A stretch of DNA of 64,000 nucleotides from Phytobacter ursingii (GCA_901456055.1 CABDWT010000002.1:124001-188000); one strand, 5' to 3'; counted from the stretch's first letter, positions 32,806 through 44,653 are shown. A program made the numbers and translations. The notes: generated by a model from the sequence alone, not told the origin.

Positions 32806-33489
32806 TTAGCGACAGAGTCCAAACCCACGCATCCCGAGATGAAAATGGTTGGCGTGCGCCGCGTTGTATTCCGGCCCGAGACTGTTGCCATAATACCCGC
32901 AACTTGCGCTTAACATCGCCTGCAGCCAGGGATGCGTGTCATCGCGCGGCCAACCACGCAGTACTGTCACTTGCTGGCCGTTTGCCAGCCGAAAACCGCT
33001 AATATCCAGCGCTTCGGCAGTGGCATGTTCACTGAGCCGGGCACCGGGTCGATTATAGATATTACGGCAGGCGTAACTTCCCAGATGGTCGATGCGCGTG
33101 AGCGGACTGCGCATAAATTGCTGCGTTAGTGGCCGGGCCTGTTGTTCAACAAAGAGTGCCGAACTGAGCGCCAGCGGGCAACTGGCAAGAAAACTACTGC
33201 TGAGTTTGACCGGGCCAAAATCGCGCACCCGTACCACTTCTTTCAGCGGACAGTCCCCCTGAGTATCAGCGACAGAGGTCGAGGAGATGAGTTGTTGCTG
33301 GTTCGCCTGTTGCAGCAAATCGATGCACTGCCCCGAATCGAGCCGACGTAATTTAAACTGAGTAATTCGACCCGGCGGATCAGTAAGTTGTAAGGGTGCG
33401 AAGGGGTTGTAGTACGCGGGCAAATAGCGCCAGCCTACCGCCAGTCCGCCCAATAAAATAAACAAAATGATGAAGCCTTTCCCTTTCAC
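32806..33489 (-). CDS. Extensin-like / VanY-type family protein
   Basis: Possible cell-wall-related zinc protein; activity untested. It has 227 residues and a GTG start with GGAGGGG before it. One N-terminal helix (about 5-22) anchors or exports it. The C-terminal part has the pattern of metal-dependent D,D-peptidases of the VanY/extensin-like group: LSEHATAEALDISG with His and Asp ligands, and NHFHLG near the end. Conserved cysteines suggest disulfides in the periplasm. It is divergent from ddlA, which makes D-Ala-D-Ala, the possible substrate. Confidence 0.78.
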   Translation of the reverse strand: MKGKGFIILFILLGGLAVGWRYLPAYYNPFAPLQLTDPPGRITQFKLRRLDSGQCIDLLQQANQQQLISSTSVADTQGDCPLKEVVRVRDFGPVKLSSSFLASCPLALSSALFVEQQARPLTQQFMRSPLTRIDHLGSYACRNIYNRPGARLSEHATAEALDISGFRLANGQQVTVLRGWPRDDTHPWLQAMLSASCGYYGNSLGPEYNAAHANHFHLGMRGFGLCR

Positions 33490-33573
33490 GCATCCCCTCC
33501 ATTAATCACTGCAAAACAGTATGGCAGAAGTGATATGGTATGTGCTTTCTGATTCAAATGAGTGAAAGTTGAG

Positions 33574-34674
33574 ATGGCAAAACTGCGGGTAGGGGTCGTG
33601 TTCGGCGGCAAGTCGGCTGAACATGAAGTGTCGCTGCAATCGGCAAAAAATATTGTCGATGCAATGGATAAATCGCGTTTCGATGTGGTACTGCTGGGGA
33701 TCGATAAACAGGGTCAGTGGCATATCAACGACGCGAATAATTATCTGCAAAATGCCAGCGATCCGGCGCGAATTGCACTTAATCCCTCTGAAAGCAGCGT
33801 TGCGCTGGTCCCGGGACAACCGTCACAGCAACTGATGAATGCCAGTGATGCTAAGCCCTTTGCGCAAGTGGATGTGATTTTCCCGATCGTTCATGGTACG
33901 CAGGGTGAAGACGGCACGCTACAGGGTCTGTTGCGCATGGCAAATCTGCCTTTTGTTGGTTCCGATGTTCTGGGTTCCGCCGCCTGCATGGACAAAGACG
34001 TGACCAAACGCCTTCTGCGTGATGCAGGTCTCGCCATCGCGCCGTTTGTCACCTTAACCCGCAGCAATCGCGATCGTATTCCTTTCGCTGAGATACAGGC
34101 GAAGCTTGGGCTGCCTCTGTTTGTGAAACCCGCCAACCAGGGCTCCTCCGTCGGCGTCAGTAAGGTCACCAACGAAGCGCAATACCATGCCGCCGTCAGC
34201 CTGGCGTTCGAATTTGACCATAAAGTGGTTGTCGAAACAGGCATCATCGGTCGCGAGATCGAATGTGCGGTGCTGGGCAATGACGATCCGCAGGCCAGCA
34301 CCTGTGGCGAAATCGTGCTTAACAGTGAGTTTTACGCCTACGACACCAAATACATTGACGATAATGGTGCGCAGGTGGTTGTCCCAGCGGCAATCGCGCC
34401 CGAAGTGAACGATCATATACGTGCCATCGCTATCCAGGCTTATCAGACGCTGGGCTGTGCCGGAATGGCGCGCGTTGACGTATTCCTGACACCAGACAAC
34501 GAAGTGATCATCAATGAGATCAACACATTGCCCGGTTTCACCAATATCAGCATGTATCCGAAACTGTGGCAGGCGAGTGGTCTCGGCTATACCGATCTGA
34601 TCACGCGCCTGATTGAACTGGCTTTGGCGCGCCATCAGGCTGATAGCGCGCTGAAAAGCTCGATGAACGGTTAA
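33574..34674 (+). CDS. ddlA: D-alanine--D-alanine ligase A
   Basis: ATP-grasp enzyme that joins two D-alanines for peptidoglycan. Starting at [12 protein letters not shown] (33574) gives 366 residues; four more open codons upstream are not conserved. Motifs are [30 protein letters not shown] and [19 protein letters not shown]. Its stop overlaps the end of the convergent yaiZ gene by four bases. Confidence 0.97.
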   Translation: MAKLRVGVVFGGKSAEHEVSLQSAKNIVDAMDKSRFDVVLLGIDKQGQWHINDANNYLQNASDPARIALNPSESSVALVPGQPSQQLMNASDAKPFAQVDVIFPIVHGTQGEDGTLQGLLRMANLPFVGSDVLGSAACMDKDVTKRLLRDAGLAIAPFVTLTRSNRDRIPFAEIQAKLGLPLFVKPANQGSSVGVSKVTNEAQYHAAVSLAFEFDHKVVVETGIIGREIECAVLGNDDPQASTCGEIVLNSEFYAYDTKYIDDNGAQVVVPAAIAPEVNDHIRAIAIQAYQTLGCAGMARVDVFLTPDNEVIINEINTLPGFTNISMYPKLWQASGLGYTDLITRLIELALARHQADSALKSSMNG

Positions 34675-34907
34675 TCCTGCGTTTTTTCTTCCTCATTCGC
34701 CGCTTCTTCGTTTTCTTCGGGGCGGCGGCGAATAATAAATCCGGCAAGCCAGAAACTGATGACCCAGGTTACAAGCCCGACGGCATAGTTTTGCCAGCCT
34801 TTTGTTTCAAAACCCAGCAAACCCACAACGCCATTCAGAATAAAGATCAAACCAATCGCAAACGCATAGTAATGCCAGTCACGGCGTATTTTTGAAGGCA
34901 GCTTCAT
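34671..34907 (-). CDS. yaiZ: YaiZ, small inner-membrane protein
   Basis: Function unknown (DUF2754). The 78 residues contain two helices (about 12-32 and 38-58) and a charged C-terminal tail rich in Glu that is longer than in K-12. Core similarity is strong ([20 protein letters not shown]). Convergent with ddlA, divergent from yaiY. Confidence 0.92.
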   Translation of the reverse strand: MKLPSKIRRDWHYYAFAIGLIFILNGVVGLLGFETKGWQNYAVGLVTWVISFWLAGFIIRRRPEENEEAANEEEKTQD

Positions 34908-35160
34908 GACAACTCCGGCAATAAAAAGGCCATCCTCGCATATTTGTCATGGCTCGTCTGTGGCATATGCGGAAATTCTGAAATGTTAATTCAGTAATCA
35001 AAATGTTACGGAAATGTGAGCACGTACAAAATTTACACATCGGGAATCATTCCCGGTGCGAAATTATCACCATTCCGATGTTGACAATTTAACCGACCTG
35101 TCAAAATTACATCGATTCACTGGCACTGAGCCAACGTAATTAAACGTAGCGGAGGTCTAT

Positions 35161-35463
35161 ATGGCTGACTTTACCCTGTCGAAACCCTTTTCGGGTAAAA
35201 AAACTCGCGACGCCTCTACGCCCGGTAATATCGCTTATGCCGTGTTTGTGCTGCTCTGCTTCTGGGCGGGCGCGCAGCTGCTTAACCTGTTGGTGCATGC
35301 GCCCGGGGTTTTTGAACATTTGATGCAGATGCAGGACACCAGCCGGCCACATGTCGAGATGGGGTTTGGCGTCGGCACCATTTTTGGTCTGGTGCCTTTC
35401 CTGATTGGCAGCGCATTTCTGGGCGTGATTGCCCTGGTATTGCGCTGGCGACGCCATCATTAG
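35161..35463 (+). CDS. yaiY: YaiY, inner-membrane protein
   Basis: Function unknown (DUF2755). It has 100 residues and two helices (about 22-44 and 70-94), beginning [19 protein letters not shown] sequence lies 8 bp before the ATG. It overlaps the end of convergent yaiW by four bases. Confidence 0.93.
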   Translation: MADFTLSKPFSGKKTRDASTPGNIAYAVFVLLCFWAGAQLLNLLVHAPGVFEHLMQMQDTSRPHVEMGFGVGTIFGLVPFLIGSAFLGVIALVLRWRRHH

Positions 35464-36587
35464 TTTTTCAACATACATTGCGCCCGGCGGTCATCGACAC
35501 GCTTCGCAAACCAGGCGGTTGTCAGGTTGCGTGTGATCTTCGGGCTCTCCAGTTGGATCCCCGGTAGCATTTCTCGCGGTAACGTCTTCCCGGCTTTCTG
35601 CTCCGCCAGACGGTAAACATTCTGGTATAACGCCGTTTTTTCTAAGTCAATACTGTCACCGGTTTGTAACTGACGGCGGATATCTCTGTCGCTCATCCCG
35701 AGTTTTGCCTCCAGTTTTCTTGCAGCCAGTTCTGTTGCCCCTGCATCGCTGCTGCCGTACTGAATCAGATCGCCATCCAGCGCCAGTTTAACGCCGGTCG
35801 CTTTGCTTAGCGCATTTTGAAATGCCGCATTACGGCTGGCGTAATGTCCGGCATTAAAATCAGCAAAGCGGTACAGGGGGGCTGTGTAATTGGCCGGATA
35901 ATTGAGTAAGTGGTATGTGCCAAACCACAGGCCGCCGCGACGGGTAAAGACCTCTTGCCGCACCGAGCCTTCCATTTTCCACGGGTAGCCGTTGGTGTGC
36001 TTCTCGGCAAACGCAACGCTGACTTGCATAGGCCCACCGGTATGCACGGGGTTATAAGAACCAAAGAGCGTCTGCCCCATCGGGACGACGCTGATAAAAT
36101 CATCGAAAATTTCACTCAGCTGTTTTTCGGTTTTGACCTTGTCCAGCCGCTCGCTATAGCTTTTGCCATTGGGCGATTCAATTTTCAGCGCGGTATGCAC
36201 CAGGGCAAGTGGGATATGTAAACGTGCCGCGCGACGGTCAATCTCTTTCCAGGCAATTTTATTCAACCCGGGCACCACCGGATCGGCCTGATAGTTAGAT
36301 TCCTGCTGCGCGACCGCCAGTACCGAACAGATATTTTCCAGCGTCGGCGCAATCGACTGACTGGAAAAGGTGGTGGCAATATCTTGCGCCCACGCATCCC
36401 GGTCTTTCACACTTGCGGGCATTTTTTCTCTGACCACGCTCGCCACATCATGGGGTTTTTCCGCTTCACCCTCCTTCGCCTCTTTCCCCGCGCTGGTCGT
36501 GTTTTTTGGTGTTGTACAACCAGCGAGAATCATTCCCGCCAGCAGTGTCATTGTGGTCGCGATAAGACGCGGCGCGCAAACAGGCAT
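35460..36587 (-). CDS. yaiW: YaiW, surface-exposed outer-membrane lipoprotein
   Basis: Lipoprotein that in E. coli accompanies SbmA and affects uptake of proline-rich peptides such as Bac7. It has 375 residues with a signal peptide and the lipobox LAGC (Cys 23). The linker after it (24-45, Lys/Glu rich) is longer than in K-12. The DUF1615 body is well kept, including QESNYQADP and the C-terminal [22 protein letters not shown]. It lies 13 bp downstream of sbmA and is surely co-transcribed with it. Confidence 0.95.
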   Translation of the reverse strand: MPVCAPRLIATTMTLLAGMILAGCTTPKNTTSAGKEAKEGEAEKPHDVASVVREKMPASVKDRDAWAQDIATTFSSQSIAPTLENICSVLAVAQQESNYQADPVVPGLNKIAWKEIDRRAARLHIPLALVHTALKIESPNGKSYSERLDKVKTEKQLSEIFDDFISVVPMGQTLFGSYNPVHTGGPMQVSVAFAEKHTNGYPWKMEGSVRQEVFTRRGGLWFGTYHLLNYPANYTAPLYRFADFNAGHYASRNAAFQNALSKATGVKLALDGDLIQYGSSDAGATELAARKLEAKLGMSDRDIRRQLQTGDSIDLEKTALYQNVYRLAEQKAGKTLPREMLPGIQLESPKITRNLTTAWFAKRVDDRRAQCMLKN

Positions 36588-36600
36588 ATCGTTCCTTGCA

Positions 36601-37821
36601 TTAACTGAAAGTGTTGGTCATTTGCGATGCTGGCGGTGCATTCAACTCGCTTTCAAAGCTACGCAAACGTTTATAGATGGACATCAGTTCCACCAGTGTG
36701 GTCCAGGAGGAGATCAGATACTGGAATGAGCTGCGCACCTGTTCAAACACGTTTGTGATTTGGCGCATCAGACCAAAAGTAATGGCCCCGGCGGCGATGG
36801 TCGGGAAAAGTACGACCAGGCCGAACACCACATCCACCTGCAGGTACAAAATACGGGCGATGTTGAAATACGTATAGTGGAAATAAAGACGGAAATAGTT
36901 ACGGCGGACGGCAGAAAAGAGCTCTTTCACCGTATGCGGTTGGGCACGGTTGACATCATCTTCGCCATACACCAGCTCTTTACGATATGCAGCTTCCACG
37001 CGCTGATTTTTGAACTCCAGCCCCGGCAGTTTAATCCCGACAAATGCCAGTAAAAAGGTTCCTGAGAGAGCCCAGGCAATAGACGCAATCACCAGGCCAT
37101 ATGGCAGATGACCTATCAGCGGCAATTCCTCTACGTGTGGCGACAGTGCCACCAGAACCGGCAAAAAAGCAATAAGCGTCATGACGGCATTGATAAAGCT
37201 AACCCCCATGTCTTCAAGCGTAGACGCAAAACGCATGGTGTCTTCCTGAACACGCTGCGCCGCCCCTTCGATATGGCGCAACTGATCCCAGTGCTCCATG
37301 TAAAATTCGTTCATGGCAGTACGCCAGCGAAAGACATAGTGGCTCACAAAGAAGTTGTTGAGCACCGCAACGGTTACCGCAATCAGAGCGATCCATAAAA
37401 AGACGCCAATTTCACTGTAAAGCTGACCAATACTGACTTTATTCGGCGCGCTGAGTGCCTTTTGAATAAGATCGTAAAATGGCGCGTACCAGGCGTTAAT
37501 CGCGACGTTGATTTCCACCAGAAACCAGGTCACAAAAATGATTAAAGCCGTTCCAAGAATTGACCAGCGCTGCCAGCGATGCGGGGCGTAGAAAAACCAG
37601 AAGAGCGCAAAGAGGCCGACGCTAAATGCGTAGTAGGCATAAAATAGCAGGAAGTTCAGGGACCAGAAGCGCGCAGCGCTGATGGGAACATCCTCAGAAG
37701 CGCCAACCAGCCGCATTATCCAGGCTTGCCCACCGGCCTGCCAGAAAACGACTGCAATCAGTGCCCAAATAAAGGCCGAGAGAAAGAACAACTTCGGCTT
37801 TGGGAAAAAAGACTTAAACAT
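36601..37821 (-). CDS. sbmA: SbmA, peptide antibiotic transporter (SbmA/BacA family)
   Basis: Proton-driven inner-membrane importer that takes up microcins B17 and J25, bleomycin and proline-rich peptides; the natural substrate is unknown. Starting at [10 protein letters not shown] (37821, with GGAGAG upstream) gives 406 residues, the K-12 length. Eight or so helices in the SbmA/BacA arrangement and the [20 protein letters not shown] segment are conserved. First gene of sbmA-yaiW. Confidence 0.97.
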   Translation of the reverse strand: MFKSFFPKPKLFFLSAFIWALIAVVFWQAGGQAWIMRLVGASEDVPISAARFWSLNFLLFYAYYAFSVGLFALFWFFYAPHRWQRWSILGTALIIFVTWFLVEINVAINAWYAPFYDLIQKALSAPNKVSIGQLYSEIGVFLWIALIAVTVAVLNNFFVSHYVFRWRTAMNEFYMEHWDQLRHIEGAAQRVQEDTMRFASTLEDMGVSFINAVMTLIAFLPVLVALSPHVEELPLIGHLPYGLVIASIAWALSGTFLLAFVGIKLPGLEFKNQRVEAAYRKELVYGEDDVNRAQPHTVKELFSAVRRNYFRLYFHYTYFNIARILYLQVDVVFGLVVLFPTIAAGAITFGLMRQITNVFEQVRSSFQYLISSWTTLVELMSIYKRLRSFESELNAPPASQMTNTFS

Positions 37822-37870
37822 AATACTCTCCTGCTCACTTCTTATTTTTTGTGCGTCGCTCATACGGCAC

Positions 37871-37916
37871 ACAACGCTTCCCTACCGCAGGAAGTGCCTG
37901 CGGAAGCGTGCGTTGT
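37871..37916. terminator. Two-tier hairpin between the hydrolase gene and sbmA
   Basis: ACAACGCTTCC pairs with GGAAGCG..GCGTTGT, leaving a small bulge. Inside it CCGCAGG pairs with CCTGCGG around AAGTG. It may end the message of the upstream hydrolase gene or shape the sbmA leader; no U run is present. Confidence 0.5.
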
Positions 37917-37949
37917 GAGAACTGTAGAATCAGACCTGAGCGTAACGCC

Positions 37950-38483
37950 TTAGTTCGTTTGCCACTCGTGAAGAATTGTTTCGACGGGTTTCACAAAAAC
38001 GGGATTATCCGGCACCGTAAGTGTGCGCCAGACTTCATTATAATGGGCGATTAACGTTTCAGCCGGGGCCGCTGGTCGGTTGGCTGTAGTATGGGCGTTT
38101 CCGGCCACGGTAATAGCATATCCCCGGCTGGCTCCATTTTTTAATGTGGTATCAAGACAATAATCCGTCGCGCAGCCGCATATGACGAATGCCGATATAT
38201 CATGCTCAGATAAAACATCCGCCAGACGGGTCCGGTAAAAGCCGTCACAGGCGGTTTTGGTGACATACAATGCGTTATCAGGCTGGTAAAGATCGGGCAG
38301 CAACTGGAATCCCTCGCTCCCCTCTTCCAGACCACCGTTTTCAATGTGCTGGATGAAGATCACCGTATCTGCGGCATGGGTAAGCTTATTAATCTGCGCC
38401 ACACACTCTTCTTGTCGTAGACGTGGCGTCGCAAAAACCCCGTTCTGCATATCCACGACCATCACCACTCGCTTACCTGACAT
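37950..38483 (-). CDS. Isochorismatase-family cysteine hydrolase
   Basis: Cytoplasmic amidohydrolase-type enzyme with unknown substrate. The 177 residues show the full catalytic triad of the family: Asp in VVDMQNGVF (residue 11), Lys in VTKTACDGFY and Cys in VICGCATDYCLDTT, followed by the cis-peptide region. GGAGGCGAGC precedes the ATG. It is inserted between sbmA and ampH, where K-12 has nothing. Confidence 0.85.
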   Translation of the reverse strand: MSGKRVVMVVDMQNGVFATPRLRQEECVAQINKLTHAADTVIFIQHIENGGLEEGSEGFQLLPDLYQPDNALYVTKTACDGFYRTRLADVLSEHDISAFVICGCATDYCLDTTLKNGASRGYAITVAGNAHTTANRPAAPAETLIAHYNEVWRTLTVPDNPVFVKPVETILHEWQTN

Positions 38484-38670
38484 TGCTCGCCTCCAGAAAT
38501 TCGCTGCGGAAAGAAAAAGGGTATCACAACGAAGCGGCTATTTTGCGATGCGGAAAAAAGTTCATGTTTACCCCTCGTTACGTTATTTAGCGAATTAATG
38601 CGCTTTTCGGTGCTTTGAAATAGGCCGCCTGGTAGTATAAATACGCATTATTCACTTCTTTCATTTACGG

Positions 38671-39837
38671 ATGCTTTCGTTGAAACGTTGTTTGTTTTTC
38701 TCTGCGACGCTGTGCGCGTTAACACTGACTTCCGCTCATGCAGCACAACAGTCGCCCGATGCTGTCTTCGCGTCTGATATTGTTGATCGTTACGCCAACC
38801 ATATTTTTTATGGCAGTGGCGCAACAGGGATGGCGATGGTAGCGATTGATGGTAACCAGCGAGTATTCAGAAGCTTTGGGGAAACGCGTCCCGGTTCGAA
38901 CGTTCGTCCGCAACTGGACTCGGTCATCCGCATTGCCTCGCTATCCAAGCTTATGACCAGCGAAATGCTGGTGAAGCTCCTCGATCAGGGCGTGGTAAAA
39001 CTCAACGATCCGTTAAGCAAATATGCGCCGCCGGGTGCGCGCGTGCCAACTTATCAGGGAGCGCCAATTACGCTGGTTAACCTGGCGACACATACCAGCG
39101 CACTGCCACGTGAACAACCGGGCGGTGCGGCAAAGCGTACCGTGTTTACCTGGCCGACCCGCGCAGAGCGCTGGAACTGGCTCTCTACAGCAACATTAAG
39201 ATCGGCGCCGGGAACCCAGGCCGCGTATTCCAACCTGGCATTTGATCTGTTGGCCGACGCCCTGGCAAATGCAGCGGGTAAACCGTACCCTCAGCTTTTC
39301 GAAGAGCAGATTACGCGCCCTCTGGGGATGAAAGACACTACGTTTACGCCATCACCTGACCAGTGTCGTCGTCTGATGGTGGCAGAAAAAGGCGCGAGCC
39401 CGTGCGATAACACCCTGGCAGCCATTGGCAGCGGCGGAGTCTATTCAACGCCGGGCGATATGATGCGCTGGATGCAACAATTCCTCTCTTCCGATTTCTA
39501 CAGCCGTAATAGCCAGGCGGATCGGATGCAGACGTTAATCTATCAGCGTAATCAGCTCACACGTGTTGTTGGGATGGATGTACCGGGTAAAGCCGATGCG
39601 TTAGGCCTGGGATGGGTCTATATGGCACCGAAAGATGGACATCCGGGAATTATTCAGAAAACGGGTGGTGGCGGTGGTTTCATTACTTATATGGCGATGA
39701 TCCCGCAAAGTAATGTCGGCGTGTTCGTGGTGATCACACGTTCCCCGTTGACGCGTTTCGTTAATATGAGCGATGGCGTAAACGACCTGGTCAGCGAGTT
39801 AAGCAACAATAAGCCGGTGACGACGCCGTCGTCCTGA
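38671..39837 (+). CDS. ampH: AmpH, penicillin-binding DD-carboxy/endopeptidase
   Basis: Periplasmic class C beta-lactamase-like protein with D,D-carboxypeptidase and endopeptidase activity on peptidoglycan, involved in recycling. It has 388 residues from the ATG at 38671; a TTG at 38680 corresponds to the K-12 start. The signal peptide ends near SAHAAQ. The SxxK motif is SLSK in RIASLSKLMTSEM, the YxN motif is AYSNLAFDLLADA, and the third motif region is KTGGGGGF. Confidence 0.95.
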   Translation: MLSLKRCLFFSATLCALTLTSAHAAQQSPDAVFASDIVDRYANHIFYGSGATGMAMVAIDGNQRVFRSFGETRPGSNVRPQLDSVIRIASLSKLMTSEMLVKLLDQGVVKLNDPLSKYAPPGARVPTYQGAPITLVNLATHTSALPREQPGGAAKRTVFTWPTRAERWNWLSTATLRSAPGTQAAYSNLAFDLLADALANAAGKPYPQLFEEQITRPLGMKDTTFTPSPDQCRRLMVAEKGASPCDNTLAAIGSGGVYSTPGDMMRWMQQFLSSDFYSRNSQADRMQTLIYQRNQLTRVVGMDVPGKADALGLGWVYMAPKDGHPGIIQKTGGGGGFITYMAMIPQSNVGVFVVITRSPLTRFVNMSDGVNDLVSELSNNKPVTTPSS

Positions 39838-39854
39838 TTTATCAAGGCCGTCAC

Positions 39855-40128
39855 TCAATACTCATAAGGCAAGCGGTTAATCTTTGACAGCTTGCCTTTA
39901 TACATTTCGATATAGTTTCCTTTACGGAGTGCCGACAGCACTTCGGCAATGACAGAGCGGGAAATGCCCGTTCGTCGTTGTATATACTGCAAAACGCCCA
40001 CCTGCGCCCGCAGCGGTTCGTCCCAGTCCGACATCGTTAAAAGCGATGCCCGAATCTGATCGTAAGTGCTGCTGCCAATGAGCTGACAATCCCGTGTTTC
40101 GGCAATACGATGCCACCAGGTCAACCAG
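39855..40128 (-). pseudogene. iprA: iprA (yaiV) remnant: C-terminal ~90 codons cut by IS5
   Basis: IprA is a Crp-family-like regulator that affects oxidative-stress resistance. Only the C-terminal winged-helix part is left. From the IS5 edge it reads WLTWWHRIAETRDCQLIGS and continues ISRSVIAEVLSALRKGNYIEM to the normal end INRLPYEY, matching about residues 118-207 of the K-12 protein. The N-terminal half is missing on both sides of the IS. The frame stays open into antisense IS5 DNA, producing a false 181-codon frame from 40400. Confidence 0.88.
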
Positions 40129-41324
<1,196 letters not shown>

Positions 41325-41364
41325 CTAATTGAGATACTACAAGTTTCTTTTTCCACGAGTGCAT
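41325..41364 (-). pseudogene. upaC: upaC-type autotransporter remnant: first 13 codons
   Basis: On the minus strand, GGAGGGATGACAA is followed by an ATG and MHSWKKKLVVSQL, which is the long-signal-peptide start of the UpaC (YaiT) type AIDA-like autotransporter. IS5 cuts it in codon 14. In K-12 upaC lies exactly between hemB and iprA in this orientation. The passenger and beta-barrel parts are gone. Confidence 0.8.
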
Positions 41365-41830
41365 TTGTCATCCCTCCTCAGGGACATTATCGTTGGTCCA
41401 TCAATTATTAATGCATCAAATGCAATAAAATTATTTGCGGTGAAATTATGCCGTAGAAAAAGAAAATGGTTCAATTAAAGTTCACGTAAAGTCCGAATTC
41501 GGACTTATTAAGTTAGATATTAAAAATCAGAATATAACAAGACGGCAAACATATCCAAATCAACAAGATAGAAAAAACCCACCATCTAATCATCAATTAA
41601 AAATTCATTTATCTATTTTATAGGAAATAGAACCACCGACAATAAAAAATATAACATCATAGCAAATAATAAATACCGCCAATTAAAATTGAAAAGATGA
41701 ATGATTTAAAGCTCGGCAATATCCTTGCTTCCCCCGCAATATCCCGCCACCTTAACGCCGATTTTGGTGAAACATACTGATCACTTTTCGGATACAATGT
41801 CCCCTCTGTTCCTAAGACTTCAGGCAAATC
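41365..41830. other. AT-rich upaC/hemB intergenic region
   Basis: This region between the upaC remnant and hemB is very rich in A and T from about 41400 to 41720, unlike the flanking genes. It should hold the former upaC promoter, a typical H-NS target, and the hemB promoter close to 41760-41820. No coding frame is supported. Confidence 0.6.
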
Positions 41831-42802
41831 ATGACCGACTTAATCACCCGCCCGCGCCGCCTGCGCAAATCTGCCTCGCTCCGCGCTATGTTCGAAGAGA
41901 CAACACTCACTCTGAACGATCTGGTGTTGCCTATCTTTGTTGAAGAAGAGATCGACGATTACAAAGCCATCAATGCCATGCCCGGCGTGCTGCGTATCCC
42001 GGAAAAATACCTTGCCCGCGAAATCGAGCGCATTGCTAAAGCAGGCATTCGTTCCGTGATGACGTTTGGTATTTCTCATCATACGGATGCCACGGGTAGT
42101 GATGCCTGGCAGGAAAACGGCCTGGTAGCGCGCATGTCGCGCATCGCCAAAGACGCGGTGCCGGAGATGATCGTCATGTCGGATACCTGTTTCTGTGAGT
42201 ACACCTCGCATGGTCATTGCGGCGTACTTTGCGACCACGGCGTCGACAACGACGCAACGCTGATTAATCTCGGGAAACAGGCGGTGGTTGCTGCCGCTGC
42301 TGGCGCTGATTTTATTGCCCCCTCCGCCGCAATGGACGGTCAGGTGCAGGCGATTCGCCAGGCGCTTGATGCTGCGGGCTTTACCGATACCGCTATCATG
42401 TCCTATTCCACCAAATTCGCGTCTTCCTTCTACGGCCCGTTCCGTGAAGCCGCTGGTACTGCGCTGAAAGGCGATCGTAAAACCTACCAGATGAGCCCAA
42501 TGAACCGTCGTGAAGCGATCCGCGAGTCGCTGCTGGATGAAGCCCAGGGGGCTGACTGCCTGATGGTCAAACCGGCTGGCGCTTACCTTGATATCCTGCG
42601 CGATATCCGTGAGCGCACCACGTTACCGCTGGGTGCTTATCAGGTGAGTGGTGAGTACGCAATGATCAAATTCGCCGCGCAAGCCGGTGCCATTGACGAA
42701 GATAAAGTCGTACTGGAAAGCCTTGGCGCCATTAAACGCGCCGGTGCCGATTTGATCTTCAGCTACTTCGCTCTCGACCTCGCGGAACGTAAGATTTTGT
42801 AA
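41831..42802 (+). CDS. hemB: Delta-aminolevulinic acid dehydratase (porphobilinogen synthase)
   Basis: Condenses two 5-aminolevulinate molecules to porphobilinogen in haem synthesis. It has 323 residues. Zinc ligands are seen in [15 protein letters not shown], and the two active-site lysines in [13 protein letters not shown] and [12 protein letters not shown]. Full length with no irregularity. Confidence 0.98.
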   Translation: MTDLITRPRRLRKSASLRAMFEETTLTLNDLVLPIFVEEEIDDYKAINAMPGVLRIPEKYLAREIERIAKAGIRSVMTFGISHHTDATGSDAWQENGLVARMSRIAKDAVPEMIVMSDTCFCEYTSHGHCGVLCDHGVDNDATLINLGKQAVVAAAAGADFIAPSAAMDGQVQAIRQALDAAGFTDTAIMSYSTKFASSFYGPFREAAGTALKGDRKTYQMSPMNRREAIRESLLDEAQGADCLMVKPAGAYLDILRDIRERTTLPLGAYQVSGEYAMIKFAAQAGAIDEDKVVLESLGAIKRAGADLIFSYFALDLAERKIL

Positions 42803-42808
42803 GCCCTC

Positions 42809-42832
42809 AGGCCCGGCGCGGCTGCCGGGCCT
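42809..42832 (+). terminator. Hairpin after hemB
   Basis: AGGCCCGGC and GCCGGGCCT form a perfect 9-bp stem with a 6-base loop six bases after the hemB stop. The following bases are pyrimidine-rich rather than a T run. Confidence 0.6.
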
Positions 42833-42934
42833 GCTCTCCCTCGTTTCCCCCGTATTACCATTTATTCATAAAGCTGAAATGCAACTGTCATCCGGCACTT
42901 CTACTGTCATCGCAAGACGGCAGGAGGAGCCACC

Positions 42935-44653
42935 ATGTTTAGTCTCGACAATGTACTCGACGACCTCTGGCCACAGGCCAAACCCGCGCCCTGGCAAAAG
43001 AACCTGCTCAGGCGTTTGTTATACGAACAAGAGTTCCAGCAGTTCGCTGCAAACCATCCCCATCTGAAAGGGCTGGATATGGTGGAACAGGTTCTGGAGC
43101 ATCTACAAATTCGCTGCACTATCCCCGCCTACGATCTTGAACAAATCCCTGAACAAGGCCCTCTGGTGATTATCGCCAACCACCCGACAGGCACGCTGGA
43201 CGGCCTGGCACTGATGTATGCGGTTTCCCGCGTGCGTCGCGATGTAAAAGTCGTGACCAACCGTATGCTGAGCCATCTGGAACCCCTCAGTTCATTGTTT
43301 ATTCCGGTGGACAATATGGGCGGTGGTCGCACCCGCAAGGCCTCGTTGCAGCAGATGGAAGCCCAGTTGCAGAACGGCGGCGCGCTGATCTTTTTCCCGG
43401 CAGGTGAGGTGTCACGTTTGACCCGTAAAGGCATCCGCGACGGTAAATGGCACCCAGGCTTTATCAAACTGGCGGCCAAATTCCGCGCACCGTTATTGCC
43501 GGTATGGATCAACGCCCGCAACAGTCCCCTGTTCTATGCCAGCGCCTTACTGTCTGATACGCTGCCAATGCTACTTCTGATGCAGCAGATGTTCCGTCGC
43601 CGTGGTACCCCACTGCCCATTACCATCGGTCAGCGCATTGCGTGGGACAGTTGGCATTCACCCTCACTATCCCCACGCGATCTGGCGGATAAATGTCGCA
43701 AACACGTGCGGCGTCTGGGTAAAAAAGCACCTGGCGTATTTAGAACCGAGTGTGCGATCGCCCGCCCGGAAGACAGAGCCACGCTGCGCCGGGAACTCAG
43801 CCGGGCGGAGTGTCTGGGTCGCACCGCTGATGGCAAAATCATTTACCTCTGGCAGCGTCAGGGGCAAGAAGATGCGCCGTTACTACGTGAGCTAGGCCGC
43901 CTGCGCGAAATCGCGTTCCGTGCGGTGGGTGAAGGGAGCGGCAAACGTCGCGACACGGATCGTTATGATGACGACTACCTGCATCTGATCTTATGGGATG
44001 ACAGCGATCTGGAGATTGTCGGCGCGTACCGCTTTATGCCCACGGCACGTCAGGTGGAAGCACATGGTCCGCAAGGGCTGTACAGCTATAGCCTGTTCCA
44101 TTACGACGAGCGGATGTCTGAGGTGTTACAGCACGGTATCGAACTGGGGCGCAGCTTTATTCAGCCGCGTTACTGGGGACGCCGCGGTCTTGATTATCTA
44201 TGGTCGGGCATTGGTGCATACTTAGCGCGTTATCCGCAGTACCGCTATCTGTTCGGCCCGGTCTCGATTTCCGGCGGCTTCCCTCCTGCCGCACGGGATT
44301 TACTGGTCGCCTTTTATCGCCTGTGGTTTCCGGCAAACTGGCCGCTGGCTGAATCCCGTCGCCCATGGCCTGCCACGCTTCCTGACGTCCTTGCCCAGTT
44401 TACGGGCGAAGATTACACCGAAGATTTGACGCGCCTGAAATCGCTGCTGGGCAACCTGGGCTGCGGCATTCCGCCGCTGTACAAGCAATATTCTGAGTTG
44501 TGCGAACCCGGCGGCGTGCAGTTTATCGATTTTGGCTGCGACCCGGACTTCAATAACTGCGTGGATGGGCTGGTGCTGGTCGATTTAACGTACCTGAAAG
44601 CGAACCGCTACGAACGTTATATCGCCACCCATCTTAACGACACGGCGGCCTGA
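42935..44653 (+). CDS. Two-domain acyltransferase, OlsF-like (PlsC-type plus OlsB-type)
   Basis: Probably makes an aminolipid, most likely ornithine lipid. The 572 residues have two parts. The N-terminal half (about 60-270) is a lysophospholipid-type O-acyltransferase with NHPTGTLDG (82-90) and FFPAGEVSR. The C-terminal half (about 290-560) resembles GNAT-type OlsB acyl-ACP:amino acid N-acyltransferases, with IVGAYRFMPTARQV and ELGRSFIQPRYWGRRGLDYLW. This order is that of the bifunctional OlsF described in Serratia. A strong GGAGGAG lies before the ATG. It stands alone after hemB. Confidence 0.75.
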   Translation: MFSLDNVLDDLWPQAKPAPWQKNLLRRLLYEQEFQQFAANHPHLKGLDMVEQVLEHLQIRCTIPAYDLEQIPEQGPLVIIANHPTGTLDGLALMYAVSRVRRDVKVVTNRMLSHLEPLSSLFIPVDNMGGGRTRKASLQQMEAQLQNGGALIFFPAGEVSRLTRKGIRDGKWHPGFIKLAAKFRAPLLPVWINARNSPLFYASALLSDTLPMLLLMQQMFRRRGTPLPITIGQRIAWDSWHSPSLSPRDLADKCRKHVRRLGKKAPGVFRTECAIARPEDRATLRRELSRAECLGRTADGKIIYLWQRQGQEDAPLLRELGRLREIAFRAVGEGSGKRRDTDRYDDDYLHLILWDDSDLEIVGAYRFMPTARQVEAHGPQGLYSYSLFHYDERMSEVLQHGIELGRSFIQPRYWGRRGLDYLWSGIGAYLARYPQYRYLFGPVSISGGFPPAARDLLVAFYRLWFPANWPLAESRRPWPATLPDVLAQFTGEDYTEDLTRLKSLLGNLGCGIPPLYKQYSELCEPGGVQFIDFGCDPDFNNCVDGLVLVDLTYLKANRYERYIATHLNDTAA

